Shown here: positions 7,053 to 15,040 of the stretch, one piece after another
How the letters are laid out: each line of letters opens with the position of its first letter
Position numbering within the stretch: position 1 is the first letter of the stretch
Program-made: the position numbers and the translations under genes
NCBI GenBank assembly: GCA_900542265.1
Contig: UQML01000033.1
Coordinates: 1-21,011, forward strand
Reading direction: 5' to 3'
Origin: an uncultured Eggerthella sp.
Lineage (GTDB): Bacteria; Actinomycetota; Coriobacteriia; Coriobacteriales; Eggerthellaceae
Length of the DNA: 21,011 bases
Notes under the pieces: generated by a model
What the model was told of the DNA's origin: nothing
Seen by the model: the letters and a program-made list of their open reading frames with translations, nothing else
Database searches by the model: none

Positions 7053-8321
7053 CTATAAGGGAAGTTCGGTGTTCCAGTAAATGTGAGGGTTGATGGCAGG
7101 GACTGCGCCATAGCGACCGGTGAGATACTGTTTGTCATAGGCAGCGTTTTTGTTAATGAGATTGCCGCTTGGTTCATGAATGTCGGCAAGCGACCACAAG
7201 CGCGATGTTTGTGTTTTGGTTCTATCAACAAACCAAATCTCATCGCGTCTAAAAACATTATTGCGCATAATAGCGGCATCGTGAGAGGTGAAAAAAAGCT
7301 GTGCCTGATGGCGGTTAATGTGAGGATTTTTGAAGAGCGAGACGATAAAAGAGATTAGTTTAGGGTGCAAGTTTGCATCAAGGTCATTGACAACAAGAAA
7401 AGTTCCTTCTTTGAGCGCTGTATTTAAATCCACTGCAAGACTCATGAACTTGAGTGTTCCTTTTGACTCATGAGAAAGCGGAATCTCATACGAGGCGCCC
7501 ATATTTTTGTGGCTCACCCAGATCGTACGATTGCCTTGTTTGTCGGTTTCAATCCGATAGCCTTCAAGTGGAATACCGGCAGAGTTTAAGATACCAACAA
7601 TAACACCTTCGTCGTGTTTTGAGAGTGTGCGTTCAAGATTGGGCACAAAGGCCATCGTATCAAAATTGATGAAACGAACCGAACAAATCCAATCAGCAAC
7701 AGCATTAATTTGATCAAGGTCATAGGTTGTACGCAGCCATGAAAGATAGGGAATTCCCGAATTAAATTGAGTGCCGACCTTCATTCTTTTCAAAAACGAA
7801 CCTAAAACAATTGTGGTATTGGTGCGTTCAAAGATGGTAATCACGTGTTTTTGGCCGATGGGTTGTCTAAAAAGCGCTTCATAGACAATACCGCTTTTAT
7901 TAAGCGCAAGTTTGTAGGTATATTCCTGTAGTTTCGTGCGGTGAATGAGTTCGAACTCAGATGGTTCATTCCATGAAAAGCTATCAAACAAAAACGGGTC
8001 ATGTCCCGAAATCTGAGGACGCAGTGTTTCGAGTTTATTGTTTGCTTGATGAGCAGCAAGAAGAGAGGTTTGCGCATTTGATTCTGACAGTAAATAAATA
8101 GGATACGAAACAGCAGAGCAGATGCGGTTGAGCGCAGCATATAAATTGGTCTTGCCGCTTCCATTCGATCCATGCAACACTGTTACGGGGAGGTATTTCT
8201 GGCCATCTTTGGCATCAACTAAGAGAGAGTCGGGGAACTCTTTCATGGTTGCTGCTTGCATAGTAAATACAGTTTCATCGCGGTATGAGCGGTAATTCTT
8301 ACACGTAAAGCGACAAAACAT
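7053..8321 (-). CDS. AAA family ATPase, RloA/AbiLi-like, without RloB partner
   Basis: This 422-residue SMC/OLD-like ATPase has the AAA_15/AAA_21 layout. MFCRFTCKNYRSYRDETVFTM is the usual N-terminus. Walker A is GSNGSGKT (residues 51-58), the ABC-type signature region is SHESKGTLKF (283-292), Walker B is TFLVVNDLDANLHP (307-320) and the switch histidine is in TSHD (345-348). The end LADIHEP...DKQYLTGRYGAVPAI is typical of RloA/AbiLi proteins, which are linked to phage defence or tRNA-restriction loci, usually beside RloB. No RloB-like gene is present: only 1 bp lies between its stop and the terminator. The usual Walker B Asp-Glu reads Asn-Asp (312-313). GAGGAGG sits 6 nt before the ATG. The defence role is inferred from the family only. 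Confidence 0.85.
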   Translation of the reverse strand: MFCRFTCKNYRSYRDETVFTMQAATMKEFPDSLLVDAKDGQKYLPVTVLHGSNGSGKTNLYAALNRICSAVSYPIYLLSESNAQTSLLAAHQANNKLETLRPQISGHDPFLFDSFSWNEPSEFELIHRTKLQEYTYKLALNKSGIVYEALFRQPIGQKHVITIFERTNTTIVLGSFLKRMKVGTQFNSGIPYLSWLRTTYDLDQINAVADWICSVRFINFDTMAFVPNLERTLSKHDEGVIVGILNSAGIPLEGYRIETDKQGNRTIWVSHKNMGASYEIPLSHESKGTLKFMSLAVDLNTALKEGTFLVVNDLDANLHPKLISFIVSLFKNPHINRHQAQLFFTSHDAAIMRNNVFRRDEIWFVDRTKTQTSRLWSLADIHEPSGNLINKNAAYDKQYLTGRYGAVPAINPHIYWNTELPL

Positions 8322-8508
8322 CTCATACCTCCTCGTGTTCTAAGTAGATGCGTACATCTTGAACGGGTTGTGTGCCATGTTTGGCGATGGGCGTGGTTTC
8401 CATTATGACATGAGTTAGTTTGTTTATGGTGCCCGCTTGCGGATGGAGAACGTTATTAACACAAACGTCATCATGAGACAAGGCAAGCGTTAGCTACAAT
8501 CAAAACTC

Positions 8509-9420
8509 GTGATATCGCCCGCCAACATACCAACAAGTGTTTATAAGTTACTCCTTTTGTTTGCTGCTATGATTTGGGGCTTTAGCTTTGTTGTGATGAA
8601 AGATGTGGTTGCGGTATTTCCGCCAGCATGGCTTTTGGGAATTCGTTTTGTGGCGGCGGGTTTTATCCTTCTTCTTTGTCTATGGAAGCGCGTGCGCTCG
8701 CGTATGTCACTCAAGCTTTTAGGTGCTGGCATTGTGTTGGGTGCTCTTGATTTCAGCGGATTCTTCACTCAAACCGTAGGGCTTCAATCAATCTCTCCCG
8801 GAGTCAATGCTTTTTTGACAGCTACTTATTGCGTTATTGTGCCTTTTCTTTGGTGGCTTTTAGCACGCCGTAAACCGAGCGTGGCAAACGTTGGTGCAGC
8901 GGTTATTGCTGTTGTTGGCATTTGGTTTGTGTCCGTGAATGACTCAGGTACACATCTTTCCATTGGCTTTGGTGAAGCCATGACGCTTTTATGTGCCATC
9001 TTTTTTGCACTTCACATGGTTTATGTTTCCAAGTTTTCACGCCTTTATGATGTTTTGGTGCTGACCGTCGTTCAGTTCATTTCAGAAGGCTGTTTTGGTC
9101 TTCTTTTGGGGGTTGCAACAGAAGCGTTTCCTTCTACCGCGTTAATTACACCATCAGTCATAGAACAAATGGCGTTCCTCGTGGTATTTGCCTCCATTAT
9201 TGCCTTTGGTATTCAAAACATCTCACTTTCGTTTGTGTCCCCTGCCCAAGCATCATTGCTTCTTTGTTTAGAGTCAGTCTTTGGCGTACTGTTTAGCGTA
9301 TTGTTGTACGGTGAAATTCTCACCGTACGCCTCGTGTTTGGTTTTGCCCTTATTTTTATTGCAATTTTGATGAGCGAAGGAATTTTTTCTCGCAAGAAGC
9401 GTAATAAGGTGTCCACGTAA
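8509..9420 (+). CDS. EamA/DMT superfamily transporter
   Basis: This 303-residue protein has about ten membrane helices in two EamA repeats, the layout of drug/metabolite exporters. Clear family stretches are LLLLFAAMIWGFSFVVMKD at the N-terminus, SPGVNAFLTATYCVIVPFLWWLLARRKPS at the end of the first repeat, and SFVSPAQASLLLCLESVFGVLFSVLLYGE in the second, followed by a short basic tail. The substrate is unknown; amino acids, nucleobase-like metabolites or drugs are all typical. The start is the GTG at 8509, but no good ribosome site precedes it, so a leaderless message or another start is possible. It is divergent from the ATPase gene across 187 bp. Confidence 0.88.
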   Translation: MISPANIPTSVYKLLLLFAAMIWGFSFVVMKDVVAVFPPAWLLGIRFVAAGFILLLCLWKRVRSRMSLKLLGAGIVLGALDFSGFFTQTVGLQSISPGVNAFLTATYCVIVPFLWWLLARRKPSVANVGAAVIAVVGIWFVSVNDSGTHLSIGFGEAMTLLCAIFFALHMVYVSKFSRLYDVLVLTVVQFISEGCFGLLLGVATEAFPSTALITPSVIEQMAFLVVFASIIAFGIQNISLSFVSPAQASLLLCLESVFGVLFSVLLYGEILTVRLVFGFALIFIAILMSEGIFSRKKRNKVST

Positions 9421-9427
9421 TATGCAA

Positions 9428-9461
9428 GGCGTCATCGTGATACGTTTGGCGTTATCGCGAT
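9428..9461. repeat. Two imperfect 14-bp direct repeats between convergent genes
   Basis: GGCGTCATCGTGAT (9428-9441) and GGCGTTATCGCGAT (9448-9461) differ at two positions and start 20 bp apart. The second contains the perfect palindrome ATCGCGAT. They lie in the 54-bp gap between the DMT gene and the DUF2148 gene. No T-rich terminator is visible here. The role is unknown. Confidence 0.45.
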
Positions 9462-9474
9462 CCCTATGCTTGAG

Positions 9475-9999
9475 CTATCCTCGGTCAAAGTAAGGGGACT
9501 TTGCTGTAATGCTTAAGGGAAGCGCAAAAACAAGATGGACGTTTTCTCCCAGAAAGCCTAATTCTTGAGCCGCGAGCCCTGCAGAAAACATAATACGGCT
9601 ATCAATGCGCATATCAGCTGCGCGACTTGCTGCTGAGCCAAGAGCAATTCCTACATCAAGAGCATTAAGAGCGCAAGGGTATAAATCAGGCTTTTCGCCA
9701 CAAGTTGCAAAACCGCAGTGTTCACAATTAAGTCCTTGGTTTTTCAAATGGGTTCCTACAAGCATGACGCAGGGGCTTTGTTCAATATTACTTGCATCAC
9801 GGATGAAGAAAGCACGGCCTGGTGCTTGTCCCATCGTTTTCATATGAGTAACAAGAGCGGCAAGTTCATCGCCAGAAATAACAGCTGCCTCAAGAATGTC
9901 GACGCCTTTTGCGTGAGGGGCGGTTTTTACAGCGCCCAGTAGTGTACGAGCGGCCGTGAGAGTAAGCTCGTCAGTGATATCGCGTATGTTAGTAATCAT
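9475..9999 (-). CDS. DUF2148 (ferredoxin-like) domain protein
   Basis: This 174-residue soluble protein has four cysteines at residues 92, 95, 100 and 109 (NCEHCGFATCG...YPCA), a Cys-X2-Cys-X4-Cys-X8-Cys arrangement suited to a metal or iron-sulfur site. The flanking RIDSRIMFSAGLAAQELGFLGE and the N-terminal AARTLLGAVKTAPHAKGVD are typical of DUF2148, common in anaerobes and often annotated as ferredoxin domain-containing. Its function is not established. ATG 9999 is chosen over an upstream in-frame ATG at 10086. AAAGG lies 7 nt before it and the extra 29 residues look unlike a coding extension. It appears monocistronic. Confidence 0.87.
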   Translation of the reverse strand: MITNIRDITDELTLTAARTLLGAVKTAPHAKGVDILEAAVISGDELAALVTHMKTMGQAPGRAFFIRDASNIEQSPCVMLVGTHLKNQGLNCEHCGFATCGEKPDLYPCALNALDVGIALGSAASRAADMRIDSRIMFSAGLAAQELGFLGENVHLVFALPLSITAKSPYFDRG

Positions 10000-10181
10000 A
10001 GGTGAACCTTTCGAGAGAGGTTTAACAAAGGGTAAGGTAGTCAAGTAAGGACTTTTATTGTAGAGCACAGAGCAATAAGAAAACAATGTGTCAACGATTA
10101 AGCAAGCTTGTGGAGACTACCGTCTCTTCTTTGAGTTGGTTGGTGTAGGGGAGGGGTAAAGTGGAAAAAGGCGATGGGCAT

Positions 10182-10232
10182 GATGCAGACAAGAGGACAT
10201 GATACAGACACGATGCAGGCAAGATGCAGGTA
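10182..10232 (+). repeat. Four degenerate GATGCAGRCA repeats upstream of the CmpB-like gene
   Basis: GATGCAGACA (10182), GATACAGACA (10201), GATGCAGGCA (10212) and GATGCAGGTA (10223) occur at spacings of 19, 11 and 11 bp. The array ends about 24 bp before the likely start codon. The near-helical 11-bp spacing suggests a possible protein-binding array, but a chance purine-rich tract is not excluded. The remaining gap from 10000 contains no recognisable gene. Confidence 0.5.
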
Positions 10233-10256
10233 GTTTGCGTGAGAAAAGTAGTAGGG

Positions 10257-10892
10257 ATGAGTCGACCAAAACATACGATGACGAAAAACTCAGAATTGGG
10301 TTACTTTGCGCCTAAGACCTGGGTGTTTTGGCGCTCGATCATTGTGTGTTTTTGCGTTTTCACCATTGTCGGACACTGGCTTGAAATTCCGTATTGTCTT
10401 TTTATGGATTCTGCGTTTGGTATTGTTGCGGACGATTATGCGGTTTGGACTGATCCGTGGTATCACCCGTATTGGGTGTATGGCTTTGGCGCTGTTGTGA
10501 TGACGCTGGTGATCGAGCCATTTAAAGAGCGCATGATTATGCGCCGCAAAACGCTTTTTGGCGCTTTTTTGGAATCGCTTGTGTTTGCAATTCTGCTTGC
10601 TATGGTAATGGAGTTGGTGATTGGTTGGATTGTCAATCAACCCAATGAATTTGGTAAGTATCCTTACTGGGATAACTCACAGCTTCCTCTTAATATTTTT
10701 GGTCAAGCATGGCTTGTGAACGATGTGGTTATTGGTCTTGTGGCTATGATCTATGTATGGGTTCTCTATCCGTTGATTTGTCGCTTCTTTCGCACGGTAA
10801 AGCCCGATGTGGCAAATGCGGTTGCTCTTGTTATTGTGCTTATTTTTATTGGTTGTTGTACGGTATCGTATTTAGAACTGTGGTTGAAGTAA
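10257..10892 (+). CDS. CmpB-like putative ABC-transporter type IV membrane protein (PF06541-like)
   Basis: This integral membrane protein of about 211 residues has about five helices. The stretch YPYWDNSQLPLNIFGQAWLVNDVVIGLVAMIYVWVLYP is the diagnostic region of the CmpB/putative ABC-transporter type IV family, whose real function is not established. An acidic, aromatic loop (FGIVADDYAVWTDPWYHPYW) follows the first helix. The start is ambiguous. ATG 10257 has AGGG directly against it, an in-frame GTG 10239 has GCAGG 9 nt upstream, and ATG 10224 would fall within the repeat array. It appears to be a single-gene transcript, followed by a weak 7-bp hairpin at 10893-10910 without a U-run. Confidence 0.75.
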   Translation: MSRPKHTMTKNSELGYFAPKTWVFWRSIIVCFCVFTIVGHWLEIPYCLFMDSAFGIVADDYAVWTDPWYHPYWVYGFGAVVMTLVIEPFKERMIMRRKTLFGAFLESLVFAILLAMVMELVIGWIVNQPNEFGKYPYWDNSQLPLNIFGQAWLVNDVVIGLVAMIYVWVLYPLICRFFRTVKPDVANAVALVIVLIFIGCCTVSYLELWLK

Positions 10893-10998
10893 ATTGATGT
10901 TATCATCAATGCTATTGTGCCTGGTTGGTCTACTTTTTTTGTATATGTTGGTTGCGATGCAGTGGTCGAATTCATTATACTTGGACACGATAACCACT

Positions 10999-11029
10999 TT
11001 GATAAACGACTTGCGTTTATGTGTATATG
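10999..11029 (+). promoter_or_regulatory. Candidate promoter with internal dyad for the 11080-12402 operon
   Basis: TTGATA (10999-11004) and TATATG (11024-11029) are spaced by 19 bp; TGTATA at 17 bp is an alternative -10. The spacer contains a perfect dyad, ATAAACG-ACTTG-CGTTTAT (11002-11020). This resembles an operator placed across the -35/-10 interval. The dyad is certain; the promoter assignment is weak. Confidence 0.35.
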
Positions 11030-11079
11030 ATTGCAATTCTTGTTTTTGATTTGCGGTAAAAGAATTCGGGAGACTGCTC

Positions 11080-11679
11080 ATGGCACAAGAAGAACACCTC
11101 TCAGAAGATTTTGATGACAAATATGAAACTGAAGACGAATCTCCTGCGCAAGGCCTTGGTAAGGCTGCAATTGTAGGATTTAGCGTACTGTGTATAGGGG
11201 TGGCTATTGCACTTTGGTATGGCATTAGCTTAAGTCAAGTTGCCCTTTCGACGGGCAATTTTATTTACACAGAACTCGGTGCAGGGCTTTTCCCCCTGAC
11301 TGCTCTTATGGGCCTTATCCTTGTTGTTGCGGGTATTTCGTTTCTCGTGGTGTTTATTCGCAATGGCGTGACAACACAGCGCACTAAGTATGCTAATATG
11401 ACTACAATCCCGTGGGATCTTGTAGGAACGTATTCAGTAGTGGGTGCGGTCATTATCTTTGTTCTTGCTGTACTCACCCGTATTGCTGCTGAAGCTCAGA
11501 TTGTAGGTGTGCAAAATATTGCCTGGTATGGAGATCTTGCCCTAGGCTCAATCTTTCTAATCGCAGGCTTTGCGGTATGCTTTATTGCTTTTGGTTTGTT
11601 CTTTCATGAAGCTATCAAACAGCAACGCAAACTTGAAGACGAATCACATGATGTAGACGATTCTTCTCTTGAGGACTAA
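11080..11679 (+). CDS. Four-helix membrane protein of unknown function
   Basis: I do not recognise the family. The 199-residue protein starts with an acidic cytosolic segment (EEHLSEDFDDKYETEDESPAQ). It has four hydrophobic helices at about residues 27-48, 64-90, 111-135 and 147-175, and ends in an acidic tail (KLEDESHDVDDSSLED). The second and third helices are separated by a basic loop (RNGVTTQRTKYANMTTIP). There is no signal peptide cleavage site and no catalytic motif. GGGAG lies 8 nt before the ATG. Only 3 bp separate it from nnrE, so the two are almost certainly co-transcribed, but this does not reveal its role. Confidence 0.8.
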   Translation: MAQEEHLSEDFDDKYETEDESPAQGLGKAAIVGFSVLCIGVAIALWYGISLSQVALSTGNFIYTELGAGLFPLTALMGLILVVAGISFLVVFIRNGVTTQRTKYANMTTIPWDLVGTYSVVGAVIIFVLAVLTRIAAEAQIVGVQNIAWYGDLALGSIFLIAGFAVCFIAFGLFFHEAIKQQRKLEDESHDVDDSSLED

Positions 11680-11682
11680 GCC

Positions 11683-12402
11683 ATGACTACTTTGGTACCC
11701 AAGGTATTTCCCTATTGTCAAGGCATGCCTGTGCTTAGTGTTTCTGATGTCGTTGAACTCGAGCAACGTATGGCTGAACAAGGCACGCCGCTTTTAGAGT
11801 TGATGACCCAAGCGGGTGAGGCAATTGCCTCGGTCGTTTCTGGCTCGCTTCCTAAAAAGAAAAAGAATATTTGCGTTCTTGCTGGAAGTGGTAATAATGG
11901 GGGCGATGGGTGGATCGCCGCAGATAAGCTTGCCCACGAAGGCTACAATGTGGTGCTGCTCACTAAAGACGTCCCTGAAGAACTCACGCAGGAGCCACTC
12001 GCAAGCGCAGTGCGCTCTATCATAGAGCGCCCGTACTCCTTTGCACTTATTGATTGTCCTGAAGATGACGTCGTGACAACGTGTCTGAATAATGCAGATT
12101 GTATTATTGATGCGCTTTTAGGAACAGGTTTTACTTATGATGAAGTGCGTCCTCCTTTTAGCACATGGATTGAAGCAGCCAATGAAGCTAAGCGCATCAG
12201 CGGAGCTATTATCGTTTCTGCAGATGTCCCTTCAGGATTGCATGCCCAATTAGGTGTTCCTGCGCAAGCGTGTATTGAGGCAAATCTCACCATCACTATG
12301 CTTGCTGTAAAGGCTGGTTTGGTTAAACCGCGCGCTGAACAATATGTGGGTGCCTTGTTTGTTGCACCCCTCAAAGATCTCAATGCCCAAGCAATAAACT
12401 AA
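11683..12402 (+). CDS. nnrE: NAD(P)H-hydrate epimerase (YjeF N-terminal domain only)
   Basis: This 239-residue cytosolic enzyme interconverts the R and S forms of hydrated NADH and NADPH, so that the S-specific dehydratase can repair them. The YjeF_N signatures are all present: AGSGNNGGDGWIAA (67-80), DALLGTGF (143-150) and SADVPSGLHA (179-188), with the substrate-loop MTQAGEAIA near residue 41. In many bacteria this domain is fused to the NnrD dehydratase. Here the protein stops after the epimerase domain and no dehydratase lies nearby. GAGGA is found 8 nt before the ATG. The first 14 residues are not typical, so a start at the internal MPVLSV (11725) is possible. Confidence 0.93.
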   Translation: MTTLVPKVFPYCQGMPVLSVSDVVELEQRMAEQGTPLLELMTQAGEAIASVVSGSLPKKKKNICVLAGSGNNGGDGWIAADKLAHEGYNVVLLTKDVPEELTQEPLASAVRSIIERPYSFALIDCPEDDVVTTCLNNADCIIDALLGTGFTYDEVRPPFSTWIEAANEAKRISGAIIVSADVPSGLHAQLGVPAQACIEANLTITMLAVKAGLVKPRAEQYVGALFVAPLKDLNAQAIN

Positions 12403-12465
12403 AGCGGCTTCTTTTTTAGCCCCATCGCCTCCTTGTGATTGGTTTGCGGTATTCTTACATCCAGG

Positions 12466-12493
12466 TTTATTTACCTCGTTCCCAAGGTATGAT
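12466..12493 (+). promoter_or_regulatory. Candidate promoter for the fbp operon
   Basis: TATGAT (12488-12493) is a good -10 about 70 nt before the fbp start. The best -35 at 16 bp is TTTATT (12466-12471), a poor match. The leader then carries AGGAGG 8 nt before ATG 12565. This is a weak call resting mainly on the -10. Confidence 0.28.
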
Positions 12494-12564
12494 GAGAAGA
12501 ACCAATTTGTGGCGTGCGTAAACCACATGAGCAGCAGTAAAAATGCTAAAGTAGGAGGACTTTT

Positions 12565-14541
12565 ATGGATAACCCCAAGCCCCTTGATCTTGAATCGCTT
12601 TCAGTGATGTATCCTACGGCTGAGGTGGCTGCCGCCTGTAAGGCATATTTTAAAGGCGATACCGTGATGCCTAAGCAGACAGAATTCTTTATGTCTGACA
12701 TCCATGGTGAATATGTCGCTTTTTCTCATATTTTACGCAATGGTTCAGGAGAGCTGCGCGAGCTTATTGCTCAGGCTTTTGGTGATGAGTTTACCGACCA
12801 AGAAAAAGCTGAGTTTGCAACACTTGTGTGTTATCCGGCTGATAAGATGGCGCTCATTGAAGAGACGTTTACGACAGAAGAGTCACGTTCGCAGTGGTAT
12901 CACGACGCTATTGAGCGCGTAACGCAGCTGGTACGCATTGCTTTGCGTGATAAAAATGTGCATGATGTTTCTGCGGTATTGCCTGAAGGTTTTGGATTTA
13001 TCTTACAAACGCTTATTACGACACAAAACGACACATCAGTACATAGGCGCTATCGACAGGCTGTGATTGCCTCGCTTATTGAGACAGGGATGGCACAACT
13101 GGTCATTTATTATCTGGCTAAGGTAGTGCAGGTATTGATGGTTAATCACTTGCATATGCTCGGAGATGTATATGACAGAGGTCCTGCGCCGCAAGCCATT
13201 ATGGAAGAATTGATGGATTTTCATTCGGTTGATGTTCAATGGGGCAATCACGATATTGTTTGGATGGGTGCTGCCCTTGGCCAGCGTGGTTGTATTGCTC
13301 ATGTGGTGCGTAACTGTGCGCGCTATGGCAATCTTTCTATTTTGGAAGACGCGTATGGCATCAATCTTGATCCCTTGCGCGAGTTTGCGCTTTCAACGTA
13401 CCATGATGATCCCTGTGACTCTTTCCAACTAAAAGAAGATCCGGGTCTAGATCCTGTGGAGCTTGAAGCAAACATCAAGATTCAAAAAGCTATGGCAATC
13501 TTGCAGTTTAAGGTTGAAGCAGCGTTGATTAAAGAGTATCCCTGTTTTGAGCTTGAAGATCGTCTGCTGCTCGATAAGATTGACTACGACAACAAGACGG
13601 TAGAGGTCGACGGCGTGGTTTATGGTGTTACTGATACCTATTTCCCGACAGTGGATAAGGTTGATCCCTACATGTTGACACCTGAAGAAGAATCCGTGAT
13701 GACGTATCTGGAGAATGCGTTTAAAGGGAGCGAGCTCTTGCAGCGTCATATGGGATTTTTCTTAGATAAGGGAAGCTTGTATAAGGTTTACAACAACAAT
13801 TTGTTGCTTCATGCGTGTGTACCGCTCAATCCCGATGGAACGTTTAAAGAAGCCAACATTTTTGGTGTGCGTTATAAGGGCAAAGCACTCTTTGATATTT
13901 GCCAGCACTACGTCAAGTTGGCTTTCTTCTCGCGTGATCCTATGGAACGCCGTCGCGGAGCGGATTTAATTTGGTATCTTTGGCTTGGTCAGGCAAGTCC
14001 GCTTTTTGCTAAATCAAAAATGGCTACCTTTGAGATATATCTCATTGCTGATAAGGCAGCACGTAAAGAAGAAAAGAATGCTTTTTATACTTTGCTTAAC
14101 GATGAGGCGGTTATCGAGCGCATTTTTACTGAGTTTGGTATTACGTCAGAGCGTGGTCATATTATTTGTGGTCACGTACCCGTTAAAGCAAAAGATGGGG
14201 AGGATCCCGTTAAAGGTGGTGGAAAAGTTCTCACTATTGATGGTGGCTTCTCAAGTGCTTACCAAAAGACGACAGGGCTTGCAGGCTATACGCTTATTTT
14301 TGCGCCCAACGCACTCATACTTGATGCGCAAAAGCCACTTGCTTCTTTGGATGAGGCAATCGATCATAACGCTGATATTTTTGCGCAGCGTCGGGTGCTT
14401 GAAACCTATGATCCTGTAATTACTAAGGGTAAAACACAAGAGCAAGGAGGGTATCTTGCAGCAGCGCTTGAGGGTATTGATGCTCTTATGCATGCCTATG
14501 AAACAGGTCTCCTTGAAGAAAAAGAGATACAAGAGGGTTAA
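12565..14541 (+). CDS. fbp: Fructose-1,6-bisphosphatase class III
   Basis: This 658-residue enzyme hydrolyses fructose 1,6-bisphosphate to fructose 6-phosphate in gluconeogenesis. It belongs to the large metallophosphoesterase-fold class III typified by the Bacillus subtilis enzyme (about 670 residues). Metal-binding motifs appear in order: FFMSDIHGEY (residues 41-50), HMLGDVYDRG (about 197-206), WGNHD (about 225-229) and CGHVPVKAKDGEDPVKGGGK near residue 535, followed by IDGGFSSAYQKTTGLAGYTLI. All key Asp and His residues are present. AGGAGG lies 8 nt before the ATG. It leads an operon: the ASCH gene begins 14 nt after its stop and the serine dehydratase follows at once. Confidence 0.97.
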   Translation: MDNPKPLDLESLSVMYPTAEVAAACKAYFKGDTVMPKQTEFFMSDIHGEYVAFSHILRNGSGELRELIAQAFGDEFTDQEKAEFATLVCYPADKMALIEETFTTEESRSQWYHDAIERVTQLVRIALRDKNVHDVSAVLPEGFGFILQTLITTQNDTSVHRRYRQAVIASLIETGMAQLVIYYLAKVVQVLMVNHLHMLGDVYDRGPAPQAIMEELMDFHSVDVQWGNHDIVWMGAALGQRGCIAHVVRNCARYGNLSILEDAYGINLDPLREFALSTYHDDPCDSFQLKEDPGLDPVELEANIKIQKAMAILQFKVEAALIKEYPCFELEDRLLLDKIDYDNKTVEVDGVVYGVTDTYFPTVDKVDPYMLTPEEESVMTYLENAFKGSELLQRHMGFFLDKGSLYKVYNNNLLLHACVPLNPDGTFKEANIFGVRYKGKALFDICQHYVKLAFFSRDPMERRRGADLIWYLWLGQASPLFAKSKMATFEIYLIADKAARKEEKNAFYTLLNDEAVIERIFTEFGITSERGHIICGHVPVKAKDGEDPVKGGGKVLTIDGGFSSAYQKTTGLAGYTLIFAPNALILDAQKPLASLDEAIDHNADIFAQRRVLETYDPVITKGKTQEQGGYLAAALEGIDALMHAYETGLLEEKEIQEG

Positions 14542-14555
14542 GAAGGGGAGTGCAT

Positions 14556-15038
14556 ATGAAAGCTATTACGGTTGACACTCATTGGGGTATGCCTATTGCG
14601 CTCGGTGAAAAACGATGCGAAGTTCGTTCATGGGATACTGATTATAGAGGTGATTTGTTGATTGTTACTTCAAATCAAAAATGGCCCTTTAGTATCTCAG
14701 GCCATGCTCTCTGTGTAGCGACGCTCTATGATACACGCCCCATGAAGCGTCGTTATCTCAAACAAGCTTGTCTTGAAGCAATGCCTAATCCTCCTGCCTA
14801 TGCATGGTTTTTGGATGATATCCGTTGGATTGTGCCGTTTAAACAAAAGCAGCAGATTCGTCTTTTTGATGTAGATGATTCAAAGATTCACTATGTCCCC
14901 AATGATATGAAATCATCAGAAGCGCTGCGCACCTACTACGAGCCTTTGCTGTGCTGGTCAAATAATAAGATTGATGAAGTTGAGGTTCATCGTTGGTGGT
15001 CGGGATTGCTCTATACTTACGAGAAAATGCGTGACTAA
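14556..15038 (+). CDS. ASCH-domain (PUA-like) protein
   Basis: This 160-residue protein has the ASCH/PUA-like core: MKAITVDTHWGMPIALGEKRCEVRSWDTDYRGDLLIVTSN. Gly-Glu-Lys, Glu-Val-Arg-Ser-Trp and Tyr-Arg-Gly-Asp-Leu-Leu-Ile match the domain's typical first half. The C-terminal part (about residues 65-160) contains aromatic-rich stretches such as YAWFLDDIRWIVPF and HRWWSGLLYTYEKM and is not one I recognise. ASCH proteins bind RNA, and some act as nucleases or amidohydrolases; the activity here is unknown. The start ATG 14556 has GGGGAG 5 nt upstream, better than the GTG at 14550. It is coupled between fbp and the serine dehydratase (2-nt gap), which is an unusual place for it. Confidence 0.8.
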   Translation: MKAITVDTHWGMPIALGEKRCEVRSWDTDYRGDLLIVTSNQKWPFSISGHALCVATLYDTRPMKRRYLKQACLEAMPNPPAYAWFLDDIRWIVPFKQKQQIRLFDVDDSKIHYVPNDMKSSEALRTYYEPLLCWSNNKIDEVEVHRWWSGLLYTYEKMRD

Positions 15039-15040
15039 TT

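Noticed and set aside
9605..9942. Plus-strand frames opposite the DUF2148 gene
   Set aside because: They are antisense to a well-supported four-cysteine protein and have no credible start signals.
10893..10910. Hairpin ATTGATG-TTAT-CATCAAT as a terminator after the CmpB-like gene
   Set aside because: The stem is short and AT-rich, and the nearest T-run is about 25 nt downstream, so it does not meet intrinsic terminator form.
12404..12419. GGCT-T-rich-AGCC as a terminator after nnrE
   Set aside because: The T-run lies in the loop rather than after the stem, and the stem has only four pairs.
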